DNA of 64,000 nucleotides from Palsa-504 sp963739615. GTDB taxonomy: Bacteria > Actinomycetota > Actinomycetes > Streptosporangiales > Streptosporangiaceae. The notes under the pieces were generated by a model that ran no database searches, had not been told where the DNA came from, and saw only the letters and a program-made list of their open reading frames with translations. Both the position numbers and the translations under genes were made by a program. Location: assembly GCA_963739615.1 (NCBI GenBank), contig CAVUBD010000016.1:310001-374000 (forward strand), in the 5' to 3' direction. Shown here in pieces: positions 41,273 through 50,016 of the stretch (position 1 is its first letter; each line of letters starts with the position of its first letter).

Positions 41273-41578
41273 TTAGAACTGGCCGGCCACATCCACAGCG
41301 TCGAGCATCGTCACCTCTGGCTCTCCGACGACGCCTGCTCCGCTGAGGAACTCTCCCATCCTCGCGGCACCTGCGAAGAACTTATTGAACGTATCTGCGT
41401 CCGGCCACTCGTCGATCACGACCAGGTCTTTGCCGTCCGTGAGCATCCTGTGTCCTATCTGACCCAGGCTCTTGCCGTACGCCGTGATGTCCTCGGCTAT
41501 ATCTCCGTTGGCCTTGCCCCACTCGAGAGCCTTGCCCAGATCCGCAACCGCACATCGAACAATGACGAAAACGCTCAC
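41273..41578 (-). CDS. ABM/NIPSNAP-like small protein
   Basis: 101 residues: VSVFVIVRCAVADLGKALEW, then SLGQIGHRMLTDGKDLVVID, then EWPDADTFNKFFAGAARMGE. The strand-helix-strand pattern with H and the EWPD segment matches small dimeric barrel proteins of the ABM type. GTG at 41578 follows GGGGAGG by about 13 bases; the frame upstream (to 41785) is not coding-like. It lies inside the region flanked by the two tRNA-Thr 3' copies. Confidence 0.6.
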   Translation of the reverse strand: MSVFVIVRCAVADLGKALEWGKANGDIAEDITAYGKSLGQIGHRMLTDGKDLVVIDEWPDADTFNKFFAGAARMGEFLSGAGVVGEPEVTMLDAVDVAGQF

Positions 41579-41809
41579 AGTAACCCTGTTCCTCCCCTTT
41601 GCGCGGCTGATGACCAGCCGCAACTGCCCAGGCCTGGCCGGCCGGGTGCTGGTCGAAGTATGCTCCCTCCGCTCATCAGGGGACAGGGTCTGGAGGCATA
41701 TTCCGGGATATTTCCTCGCCTCTGACACACGCGTCCGGCATGAGAGCACCAGAGCGGTCCGTATAGAGCCCAGCCGCCGGGACACCTGTTCAGCAAGATC
41801 CGGAACGGA

Positions 41810-42262
41810 TCAGGGAAGGTCGGGACCCATTCCGAACGTCGTACTGAACTCGACGTTCCGCGGGATGCCAAGCCGGTCGAGCTGCGCCTCGGCGGTTGTG
41901 ATGCTGCGTCCGCAAGAGGTAGCCAGGTAGGGCAGCGAGCTGAACTGCTCCAGGGACAGCGTCTCGCCGACGGCCTCGTAGTGACGGTCGACCGCGCAGA
42001 GCAGGCGGTCGGAGAACAGGAACGTATTCCGGAAGCTCTGGTAGCCGGTGAACGCCTCACGGGGCGTGACTACAAGGTCTACCTGATTGCGCCTGAGCTG
42101 TTCGGCGTCATCAACGGCAGGGGGCAAAACCCGCACGCGGACGCTGGGCGCCTCGATGGCCAGCCGCGCCCGCAGCGGTTTAATCAGAATGACTGACAGG
42201 ACGTCACTGGCGATGATGGTGAACGTCCGTCGGGCAAGGGCCGGGTCGAAGTCGGTGCCGTT
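41810..42262 (-). pseudogene. LysR-family regulator, ligand-binding domain fragment
   Basis: The frame reads RRTFTIIASDVLSVILIKPL, then VDLVVTPREAFTGYQSFRNT, then FSDRLLCAVDRHYEAVGETL. This is the NodD-like effector domain (start of the substrate-binding fold). The N-terminal winged helix is missing, replaced by the vapB operator region, and the C-terminus is cut at the stop near 41810. It cannot bind DNA. Confidence 0.6.
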
Positions 42263-42272
42263 GGTGCTTGCG

Positions 42273-42297
42273 ACTGTAAGACTTGGCGTCTTACAGT
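42273..42297. promoter_or_regulatory. Palindromic operator of the VapBC module
   Basis: ACTGTAAGAC (42273-42282) and GTCTTACAGT (42288-42297) are perfect inverted arms around the 5-base spacer TTGGC, ending 6 bases before the vapB ATG. Toxin-antitoxin complexes of this class bind such palindromes to repress their own promoter. The very short distance to the ATG leaves no room for a normal ribosome site, so the transcript may be leaderless. Confidence 0.75.
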
Positions 42298-42303
42298 TGC
42301 GGT

Positions 42304-42537
42304 ATGGCTGACACGATCACGATCCGCACCGATGACGAGACCGAGTACGCCCTGCAGGTGCTGACTCACGATGGCCTCTCGCGATCGGCCGCGATCCGGC
42401 AGGCGGTGCTCGAGGCAGCCAGCCGGCGCGAGCGCGCAGCCCGGATGCGCCGGGAAGTACTGCGGATGGACCTGGGCGAGACCGACGGCGTCAATGTGGC
42501 AGAGGAAATGGCCCGGGATCGCGCCGGGGAACGCTGA
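42304..42537 (+). CDS. VapB-type antitoxin, ribbon-helix-helix
   Basis: 77 residues: TITIRTDDETEYALQVLTHD, then GLSRSAAIRQAVLEAASRRE. The short strand and the following SxSAAIRQAV helix form the ribbon-helix-helix DNA-binding fold. The C-terminal third would wrap around the toxin. ATG at 42304 lies 6 bases after a perfect palindrome; its TGA overlaps the toxin ATG by one base (TGATG). Confidence 0.83.
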   Translation: MADTITIRTDDETEYALQVLTHDGLSRSAAIRQAVLEAASRRERAARMRREVLRMDLGETDGVNVAEEMARDRAGER

Positions 42538-42929
42538 TGATCTACCTCGACTCGGCCGCTGTCGTCAAGCTCGTCCACGCCGAGCCGGAATCTGCGGCGC
42601 TGCGCGGCTGGCTGGATGAGCGAGCCGAGACCGGGTGGATCAGCTCCGTCCTGGTGGAGATCGAATCATTCCGGGCGCTGGCCAGATATGCGCCTGACGC
42701 CGTTGCCCGCCTGCCTGCCGTGCTGGACCAGATCGACCTGATCGACCTCGACCCCCGTATCCGCATCCTGGCTCAGACCGCCAAGCCCGCCACGGTCCGC
42801 AGCCTGGACGCGATCCACCTCGGCACAGCCCTGCAGGCACAGCCCAGGCTGATCTCGTTCGTGACCTACGATAAGCGCCTGCTGGACGCGGCCAGCGCGG
42901 CAGGCCTGCCGGTCGACTCGCCTGCCTAG
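42537..42929 (+). CDS. VapC-type PIN-domain toxin
   Basis: 130 residues with the PIN nuclease fold. The acidic metal-binding residues are seen in MIYLDSAAVVKL (Asp5), SSVLVEIESFRAL (Glu), SLDAIHLGTAL (Asp) and TYDKRLLDAA (Asp). All four are present, so it should be an active ribonuclease that cuts tRNA or rRNA unless held by the antitoxin. It is the downstream gene of the module and lies between the two tRNA-Thr 3' copies. Confidence 0.87.
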   Translation: MIYLDSAAVVKLVHAEPESAALRGWLDERAETGWISSVLVEIESFRALARYAPDAVARLPAVLDQIDLIDLDPRIRILAQTAKPATVRSLDAIHLGTALQAQPRLISFVTYDKRLLDAASAAGLPVDSPA

Positions 42930-43380
42930 CCCGCAACGACGTGATCTGCGCGCCTTACCTGATGGGCACCAAGAGCGCCGCGGCCCACCAGATCGGCGGC
43001 CACACGCGGCCACGCGCGCGGACTCGATCCTAGGCACGGGTCACCCGAGTGATGAAAAGAGTGTCTCGGCCTAGCTGTCCTATTGAGCCGAGCTGCGGGC
43101 AGCAGCCTCGGCTTGACGCCGTTAGCTCTCGTGAAGCATTGGCCAACCCGGCGTCTCCCGGATCGCAGTGGCGCCGCTAAGAACTAGGACCAGATCTGCA
43201 CCGGCACGGGATTAATCAAAACGAAGTCGGCGTCCGCACCGCCCGATGGGCTCTTAGGTGCCTTATCGACTCCGCCGCCACCGTCGGTGACAGCAGCCGG
43301 AGCGCTGCCACACAGACCGGCCAATAACATTCGTTCCACGAACCGAGACACGCAGAGGCTACTTACCCCTTCTGACCTGG
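42930..43380. other. Intergenic stretch left of the second tRNA 3' copy
   Basis: No gene seen. 43326-43380 repeats the sequence before the first tRNA copy in degenerate form (ACATTCGTTCCACG and a shared CTTACCC/GACCTGG), which extends the direct repeat to about 100 bases. Confidence 0.4.
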
Positions 43381-43383
43381 GGG

Positions 43384-43430
43384 AGCCGGTGAGCGGATTC
43401 GAACCGCTGACCTGCCGTTTACAAGACGGA
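43384..43430 (-). other. tRNA-Thr(UGU) 3'-half copy, candidate attachment site (right)
   Basis: Almost identical to the copy at 40694, including anticodon loop, variable region, T-arm and acceptor CACCGGCT. Here the bases before the loop (TCCGT) pair with four of five of ACGGC, so slightly more of the anticodon stem is preserved, but a proper D-arm and a matching 5' acceptor strand cannot be found at normal distance. Confidence 0.6.
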
Positions 43431-43756
43431 CTATCCCGCCTGAAACCATCATCTTCAGCCAGATGACTCAGCCCAGCTCACCCGCATCTTTGCTGGTAAC
43501 TAGGCTTGCATAGCCATCGTAGCAGTCGTGCCGACGGGTACCGGGTAATGCCGTCTTGTTCGTGTTATCGGTGTGCTGATCTTCTCTCACGCCCGGATTT
43601 GTGTTGCCCTTGTGTTGGTCGCGGAACGGCTGGAAAACCTGATTTCTTGTTCTCGGCAGACCGTGGTCGTGCCGTCAGCCGACCCGCCGTGGATGGAGTG
43701 CGGCGAGTTCCCCGGAAAGGGCCGGCGAGGCCGACGAGCAGGGGCGTGCTAGGGGC

Positions 43757-43990
43757 GTGCTGCTCATCCGGGGCCAGTCCACCGGCGCCGATCTAGCTGG
43801 CCTGCCGCTGCCTGACGGCTGCATGGACCTGATCGTCTCGACCGCGAGCCTGCACCACTGGACCGACGCCAGCGCGGTGATCGTCTCCCCCGATCGGGCC
43901 CTGCGGCCCAATGGCCGGGATCTGGGTCTTCGAATACGTAGCGCGCGACCGGCAACGGCACCGCCGCCCGGCGTGCTGGCCGGGTGGATT
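43757..43990 (+). pseudogene. SAM-dependent methyltransferase fragment
   Basis: The frame reads ADLAGLPLPDGCMDLIVSTA, then SLHHWTDASAVI and ALRPNG, the middle of a Methyltransf_11 domain. Near 43915 the frame shifts to IWVFEYVARDR, which continues the domain. The SAM-binding N-terminus is absent. Confidence 0.5.
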
Positions 43991-44276
43991 CGAACGACTT
44001 GACTCGGCGATCCAGCGGAATTTCCCCGGGATTCGTGTTCAAGTCCACCCTCGGACACATTTTCGAATTTCTTCTGTAAAGAAGGCTTTCGTGGTTGCAT
44101 GTACACTGCAGGGCTATGCATTAGTATTCAGAGGTATTCATATCGTTACAGGTATCGTGTGCTTATGGGTCAAGGACGCTGCAGGCCGCCACTCACTCCA
44201 GCACACTGACTTTCACTGGCCCGAAGTCCCGCAGGGAGCTGGGCCCTGAAGTGCGGCTTGTCCACTGCCAGACACA
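43991..44276. other. Intergenic stretch with lowered GC
   Basis: No gene seen. The central part (44080-44170) is AT-rich compared with its surroundings. Confidence 0.3.
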
Positions 44277-44280
44277 TAAA

Positions 44281-44307
44281 ATACGACCGTATGTGATATG
44301 ATCGTAT
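44281..44307. promoter_or_regulatory. Candidate operator of the second toxin-antitoxin module
   Basis: ATACGA (44281-44286) and TCGTAT (44302-44307) are inverted arms, with CGTATG words repeated between and after them. The element ends 2 bases before the antitoxin ATG at 44310. Confidence 0.45.
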
Positions 44308-44309
44308 GC

Positions 44310-44558
44310 ATGGCGCAGGTAGACAGGTTTTCGGTGACGATGCCGCCCGAGCTTGGAGAGGGCGTCCGGCAGGCCGCTGCCCGGCAGGGCACTAGCGTGT
44401 CGACGTGGCTTACCGAAGCGGCGGCCGACAAGCTGCGCAATGAGCTCCTCGGCGCTGCCCTGGACCAATGGGAGGCGGAGGACGGCTCGTTCACCCAGGC
44501 GGAGCTGGATGAAGCGGCGTCTCGGCTCGGGCTTGCGCCGCGTTCGGATGTGGCGTGA
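44310..44558 (+). CDS. Antitoxin of a VapBC-type module
   Basis: 82 residues: VDRFSVTMPPELGEGVRQAA, then QGTSVSTWLTEAAADKLRNE. This is a ribbon-helix-helix antitoxin, with the typical VSTWLxEAAxDKLR helix. The C-terminal QAELDEAASRLGL binds the toxin. The stop overlaps the toxin GTG (GTGA). Confidence 0.78.
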   Translation: MAQVDRFSVTMPPELGEGVRQAAARQGTSVSTWLTEAAADKLRNELLGAALDQWEAEDGSFTQAELDEAASRLGLAPRSDVA

Positions 44559-44932
44559 AGGCGATCCTGGACGCAGGTGCCCTGGTGGCAGTTGATCGCC
44601 GAAACCGCCTGATCGGCGCCCAGCTGCGGGTGCTCCAGCAGCAGGGAACGCCGATCCGGGTCAGTTCCGCGGTGGTGGGCCAAGTCTGGCGAGACGGGCG
44701 CAAGCAGGCCAACCTCGCCCGGGTGCTGGCCGGCGTCGGCATCGAGGCACTTGGTAAGGACGACGGCAAGCGCATCGGCGAACTACTCGCGCTGTCAGGC
44801 TCCGCAGATATCGTCGACGCACACGTAGCGCTGATAACAACGCACGCCAACCTCGTCTTGACCAGCGATCCCGGCGACATTCGCAAGCTACTGCACGCTC
44901 GCAGGGTCTCGGCGCGAGTCCAGACCGTGTAA
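44555..44932 (+). CDS. PIN-domain toxin of a VapBC-type module
   Basis: 125 residues: KAILDAGALVAVDRRNRLIG with the first Asp, then VSSAVVGQVWRDGRKQANLA, GSADIVDAHVALITTHANLV (paired Asp) and LTSDPGDIRKLL. The PIN acidic residues are present, so it is probably an active RNase. Unrelated in sequence to the VapC at 42.5 kb, so the modules were acquired separately. It lies just outside the right-hand tRNA 3' copy. Confidence 0.82.
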   Translation: MKAILDAGALVAVDRRNRLIGAQLRVLQQQGTPIRVSSAVVGQVWRDGRKQANLARVLAGVGIEALGKDDGKRIGELLALSGSADIVDAHVALITTHANLVLTSDPGDIRKLLHARRVSARVQTV

Positions 44933-45186
44933 GGCTTCTGGACCCGCGAATCTCTGCTTCCAGCGGCGAGTTGCGCGTCCGGGCATATCCACGGTCGGAT
45001 CAAGCGCCCGACAGATCCCGGACGGACCGGCGGGCCAGCCGGCTCGGCAGGGGGACAGCCTTCAGGCGCCGGCGTCTCTCCCGGCGCCCGGCCGCCGGTA
45101 CAGCCACTCCGCATAGGACCTGGATTCATCCGGGCCGGGGTCCACGCCTGTGGCGTTGTCCTTGCCGAAAACCCCATCCATGCAGC

Positions 45187-46137
45187 TCATGCCGCATGTT
45201 GATACTCATGAGGTACTCCACCGAGTCGGTCGCGTCGTCGTATGTGAAGGCTGGCGATTTGGTCAGGAGCCGCGAGCGGCACGGGCAGTGGCTGGAGCGG
45301 GCGGGCGTTCGCGATGCCCTGATGCGGCCGGTGCCCGTTGTAGAACTGCTCGAACTCCCCCAGAACGTGCAGGAGGTGGGGCTGGTTCCAGATCAGCGTG
45401 CGGTCCAGTAGCTCGCGCCGGCAGGTCTGCACCCACCGCTCCATGATCGAGTTCATCCTCGGCATCCGGACCCCGCTCAGTACAGTTTCGATGCCCGCGT
45501 CAGCGAGAATGGTGTCGAACAGGGCCGGGAACTTCCCGTCCCGGTCCCTGATCAGATACCGTGCCCGGCAGCCGACATCCGCCAGGTCCATCACGAGGTT
45601 CCTGGCCGCCTGGGCTACCCAGGGCGCCGTCGGGCGGGCGGTGGCGCCCAGGATCCTTATCCTGCGGCTTGCGTGCTCGATCACCGCGAGCACATGCAGC
45701 CGCGCCCCGGACAGGGTAACCGTCTCGAAGAAGTCGCAGGCCAGCAGGGCCTCGGCCTGGGAGCGCAGGAAACCGGCCCATGTGGCGGAGCTGCGCTCGG
45801 GCGCCGGGTCGATCCCGGCCTCGTGCAGGATCTCCCAGACGGTGGAAGCGGCGACCTTCACCCCGAGCACCAGCAGCTCGCCATGCACCCGGCGATACCC
45901 CCACCCGGGATTCTCGCGGACCAGCCGCAGCACCAGGACGCGGATCGAGCGCACAGTGCCCGGCCGGCCCGGGCGCGCGGGCCGGGACCGCTGCGCGTGC
46001 CAACGCGCGAGCATATCGCGGTGCCAGCGGAGCACGGTATCCGGACTCACCACCAGGCGCAGTCGCTTGAGCACCTCCCTCGGGAGCCCGGGCAGCAGAG
46101 CCGCCAGCAACATCCGGTCAGCCCGGGTGAACCGCAC
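45187..46137 (-). mobile_element. IS481/IS3-like transposase, nearly intact
   Basis: 316 residues with a helix-turn-helix region (RLVVSPDTVLRWHRDMLAR), HTH_21 (RENPGWGYRRVHGELLVLG) and the DDE domain: LLACDFFETVTL (Asp), YLIRDRDGKFP (Asp) and RMNSIMERWVQTCRREL (Glu). It ends with FYNGHRPHQGI. All three catalytic acids are present. The N-terminal 30-40 residues seen in related transposases (RHQLAVLxRQV) are missing: the gene begins at a GTG directly at the junction with the GAF/SpoIIE fragment. No clear terminal inverted repeats could be assigned by eye. Confidence 0.75.
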
Positions 46138-46197
46138 CCTGTCAGGACCGAGGGAGGGTTACACGCCAGACCAGGGGTCGGCGTGCGGCCCGCTTAT

Positions 46198-47714
46198 CAT
46201 GGGGGATCTGTCCTTGCCCCTGACCTATGCGGCGACGACCGAACAGCCAGTTTGGCTGGTGTCGCTGGCCGAGACGGTCGATCGATTCCCGCGCATCGGC
46301 GAACTCGTTCCGCGCGGCGAATGGGCTGCAGTGGTGGAGGGAGTTCAGCGCATCGAGCGGGCGAGCGACCTCGACGGTCCAGCTCGGCCACTTGGTGCAA
46401 GCTCTGTCCCGGGCAGAAACCGCGGATGAGGTGGCGCGGGTGATCGCAGAGGCGGGAGCTATGCCGGCGGGTGCAGAATTTGCCAACATCGCCGTGGCGG
46501 ACCTCGGCGCAGGACGGCCGGCCACCGCGAATCTCTACCACGCGTCCAGCCTGATCGAGGACGTCGCACAGCGATACATGGTGATCCCGCTGGATGAGTC
46601 CACCCCGCTGGGCACCGTCCTGAGATCGGGGGGCGAAGTCTGGCTGCGGTCCCTGTCCGACATCGGGACGCGCTACCCGTCCCTGCTCGAGGACACCATC
46701 GCGGCCGGGCTGGCTTCGACAGCATCCCTTGCCCTGCACGGCCGGGGCCGCCGTGTGATTGGTGCGATGGGTGTGGCCTGGGCGCAGGCCCAGGCGTTCA
46801 CCGATGCGCAGAAGGACACGGTCCGGGTCGTGGCTCGGCTCGCCGCGGACGCTCTGGGACGTGCGCAAATGCTGGAGGCCGAACGTGCGGCACGCGAGCG
46901 CACCGAGCGGTTGCAGCGAACAATGACTGCACTGGTGGCCTCGGCGTCACTGGCCCAGGTGACTGCTGCCGTCTTCCAGCACGGACTGCCTTTCGGCGCG
47001 TCGGCGGCCCGGCTGGCCCTGGTCGATCAGCAGCAGCCAGGCCTGCTGGTGACCCTGAACGAGGTCGGCTTCCCGGAGTCCGTTGGCGCCGGATGGGAGG
47101 CGCTGCCGGTCTCGGCGCCCTCCCCGTCGCGGGAGTCGGCCGCCACGTCCACCACCATCTACCTGCCAACCCCCGAGGACCTGGCGGCAGAATACCCGGA
47201 TGCCTCCAAGGTGCTCATCCGCTCGGGCTACCAGGCCTGGGTAGCTCTGCCGCTGCGCAGCGGCGGGCGTACGCTGGGCATCTTGACACTCGCCTTCCCC
47301 AAGCCGCACCCAATCGACGACGGTCCCGATCAGATCATTCTCACCGCGCTGGGCTCGGCCGTCGCCGACGCACTCAGCCGCGCCATCCAGCACGACATCG
47401 ACCGTGACCTGGTTATGACGGTGCAGCGCAGCTTGCTTCCCGAGACCTTGCCCGAACACCCGGGCGTGCGCCTGGGCGCCCGCTACATGCCTGCGGAGAC
47501 CCGCTACGGCATCGGCGGTGACTGGTACGACGCCGTGCTGCTGCCCGGCGGCCGGATCCTGCTCCTCGTGGGCGATGTCGCCGGCCACGGGCTTAAAGCC
47601 GCGATCACTATGGGGCAGATGCGAAGCGCCGCCCGCGCGCTCGCCCCGACCCACGGACCCGCGGCCCCGACACCCCCACCCACGCAGCCGCAGAACAGGC
47701 ACGGCTGGCAGTGA
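46198..47714 (+). pseudogene. GAF-GAF-SpoIIE phosphatase, truncated
   Basis: The long frame contains LGHLVQALSRAETADEVARV (start of GAF 1, about 46390), a second GAF (VTAAVFQHGLPFGASAARLA, then VLIRSGYQAWVALPLRSGGR), and the SpoIIE/PP2C start: DLVMTVQRSLLPETLPEHPG, RYGIGGDWYDAVLLPGGRIL and VGDVAGHGLKAAITMGQMRS. The frame then ends in Pro/Thr-rich sequence; two thirds of the phosphatase domain, including the second Asp pair, are missing. At the 5' end a separate frame from 46198 (PVWLVSLAETVDRFPRIGEL) may be the original N-terminus, shifted near 46370. Such proteins are anti-sigma antagonist phosphatases. Confidence 0.6.
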
Positions 47715-48161
47715 CGGGCGCGGAGGCCAGCTCGTCCGGGATGTCACGCAGGCTGAGGCACGACTGGCCGCTGCGGGCCTGGCCACCGAGCCCGAGTCGC
47801 GCGACCTGCTGTTACGCGTTGCAAGACTAAGGTGCGGACGCACGATCCCGATGGGGTGGTGGCCGGTGACCGTGCCGAGACCAGCATTGCCGGGCTGATG
47901 CTCACCGCGGGCACGGCCATCTTCTGGCCCCGCTGCTCACTGTCAGGGGCTACTGAGAAGGCTGGGCAGCGCCAGCAAGGCTGGACTGGCGCCGCAGTCG
48001 GCCGGGCCTGCGCCATAAGCTGCCGTCGGCGGGGACGCCGCTGGCGGCGGTGGCGAGAATTAGGTGCGGGCGACGACTCGTATGGTCTGCAGGGTGGGGT
48101 CGGCCGGGTCGGGTAGTTGCATGCAGCCGCGCGGCGCAGCGAAAATCGGCTTTCCGGCGCC
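47715..48161. other. Region of gene debris
   Basis: A short plus-strand reading at about 47740-47830 (DVTQAEARLAAAGLATEPES, then RDLLLRVARL) looks like a protein fragment of unknown family. Nothing else is recognisable. Confidence 0.3.
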
Positions 48162-48423
48162 CTAGCCGCCCGAAGACTCCTCTTGTTCCCGGCGGGGATG
48201 TCCCGGTACGGCCAGCCCGGCGCCCGTACCCGTCTCTTCCGTGGTAGCGGCATACGGATTCTTCGGAGTTTGATCAGCTATCGGGACACCGGGCAGGTCG
48301 GCGCCCTCCCCTGACATCAAAGGCCAGTCCCGCTGGCCGCTGCGTTTCCCCGGACGGCGTGACAGGCGCCGGCGTGGCCGTCTTCTTAGCACGGTCCGTA
48401 CTGGCCTGGTCTTGATCACTCAC
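48162..48423 (-). pseudogene. Small hypothetical protein with one frameshift
   Basis: From GTG at 48423 the frame reads SDQDQASTDRAKKTATPAPV, then TPSGETQRPAGLAFDVRG. One base later near 48308 it continues as GADLPGVPIADQTPKNPYAA, then TTEE and a Gly/Glu tail to the stop at 48162. Joined, it is about 87 residues, polar and disordered. No family known to me. A run of G at the break suggests a single missing base. Confidence 0.38.
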
Positions 48424-48550
48424 AGGTCTCATCCCCTTCGGCAGAGCCCTGGAGTACCCGTGGACAGCCGGGCCAATCCCCCGCCACACTCCACTCGGCC
48501 GCTTCGCCGAGATCTCGCTCGCGCTGGCGGCAATTGCAACGACTAGCTCG

Positions 48551-48866
48551 TAGGAATAGCAGTAAAGCTCGGCGAGGGCGATGCGGAGTTCGATGAAGCT
48601 GCTCGGCAAGTTCATCGTGGCCGCCCGGGAGCACATCGCGTTCGAGGAGACGCAGGTCTGGTCGGGACTGCGCACGGCTCTGCCCCTGAGATCGCGAGCG
48701 AGCTGGGCAGTAAGATCACCGCAGGCAAGAAGACCGCATCCACGCGGCCGCACCTGCATACGCCTCCCCGCCCGGCATGTTCAAGGAGGCCGGACCCGTG
48801 GCCGCCGCGGCAGACAAGGCACGCGATGCGGTAACCCGGCGGGGGCACCGGCTAACCGGACACTTG
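48551..48866 (+). pseudogene. Hemerythrin HHE-domain fragment
   Basis: Three frames have to be joined. FIVAAREHIAFEETQVWSGL (48609-48670) carries the H-x-x-x-E-E iron ligands of an HHE domain. The next frame reads PEIASELGSKITAGKKTAST, then RPHLHTPPRP, the typical tail of actinobacterial HHE proteins. Two or more shifts in 250 bases and a missing N-terminal half make this a remnant. Confidence 0.5.
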
Positions 48867-49120
48867 GGTTGGACGTCACGCCAGTTCGCAACGCACCGTC
48901 CTGGCCCGGACCGTAGTACCCACTGCCCGTTCGGATCAATTAATTTTCCTGAACGAACGGTGGTGCGCGTACCTGGCCCGGTCCGAAGGCTCGCCAGCGG
49001 CTCTTCCGAACTACGGAGCCCGTCCTGAGCGGAAGAAGGCCGCCCGTTAAACCGGGTCGGCCGCGGGAAGCTGGGTATGGCACGCAGCGGATTTCCTGCC
49101 TGATCAGAACCGCTAGTGAT
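48867..49120. other. Intergenic stretch
   Basis: No gene seen. Confidence 0.3.
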
Positions 49121-49490
49121 ACCCGAGGTCGGGCTGGTAGGACTGGGCCGGATGGGTGTCCCATCTGCGCGAACTTGGTCCGCGCCGGCTACCGGGTTCA
49201 GGCGGGCGATCGGCGTCCCGAGGCGGCGGAGCTAGCCATTCGGTGCGGAGCACAGTGGGTCTCGCAGATAGCATGGCTCGCCGCGGAATCAGATGTCCTG
49301 ATCACCGTGCTGCCGGGCCCCGGCGAGGTTCGAGAAGTAATGCTCGGCCCGGGTGGCGTACTGGCAGTACTCCGGCGCGGCACGACCTGGATCGACACGA
49401 CCAGCAATTCGCCGGCCGCGATGACCGAGATCCAGCAGACGTTGCTCGCGCGTGGCGTGCAGGTACTGGAAGCACCGGCCGCGAGGACAC
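49121..49490 (+). pseudogene. 3-hydroxyisobutyrate-dehydrogenase-like gene, interrupted by an IS
   Basis: The N-terminal NAD(P) domain is split by one shift: EVGLVGLGRMGV (49122-49157, the GxGxMG motif) and then NLVRAGYRVQAGDRRPEAAE, SDVLITVLPGPGEVREVML and TWIDTTSNSPAAMTEIQQTL, ending VQVLEAPAA. At that point the family normally reads DAPVSGG. There the sequence changes abruptly to the end of a transposase on the opposite strand, so an IS element inserted or recombined here. Confidence 0.6.
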
Positions 49491-49944
49491 CGCGGGCCGC
49501 CTGGGCGGTCAGGAACTCCTTCCAGGTCGGGCCGCTGCGGCGGGGTGCGGGGCCGATCCCGGCGTGGTGCAGGATCTGCCACACCGTGGAGGTGGCAATC
49601 GGATGGCCGAGCTTGACGAGTTCGCCCTGCACCCGCCGGTGCCCCCAGCCCGGATTGCCGGTTGCCATGCGGATCACGAGCTTGCGGATCGAGGCTGTCG
49701 TGGACGGACGTCCGGGACGCCGCCGGCTGGTGCAGTCCTACTTGCGCGCGACCAGCCGCCGGTGCCAGGCGAGCAGCGCCGCCGGAGTCACCGCGAAGAC
49801 CACACCCCACCGGTGCCGGGGGACCAGCCTGGACAGTGCCGCGAGCCACAGCCGGTCGCCCGGCTGGTAGCGGACCCGGCTGATCTGGCGGCGCAGCACC
49901 GCGTTCTCGTGCCGCAGCACCAGGAGTCCGGCATCCTTGGACAC
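49487..49944 (-). pseudogene. IS3/IS481-like transposase, amber mutation and truncated
   Basis: From 49944 the frame reads LVLRHENAVLRRQISRVRYQ, then PAALLAWHRRLVARK and a TAG at 49738-49740. Directly after the stop it continues DCTSRRRPGRPSTTASIRKL, NPGWGHRRVQGELVKLGHPI and PTWKEFLTAQA. Related transposases have Trp at the stop position, so a TGG to TAG change is likely. The DDE domain should follow but is replaced by the dehydrogenase fragment. Confidence 0.65.
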
Positions 49945-50016
49945 CTCACCCCCGGGCCAGCACCATCAGGCAGCTCAGCAGACAGCGCACAAGCAGGTAG
50001 ACGGCCGAGAAGATCA

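Noticed and set aside
43384..43480. Complete tRNA-Thr gene at the right tRNA-like copy
   Set aside because: The distance between any candidate 5' acceptor strand and the anticodon stem is about 55 bases, far too long, and the acceptor pairing has a mismatch; not a functional tRNA.
45187..46137. Complete insertion sequence with terminal inverted repeats
   Set aside because: The transposase lacks its N-terminus at the right junction and no matching terminal repeats could be aligned by eye, so an intact IS is not claimed.
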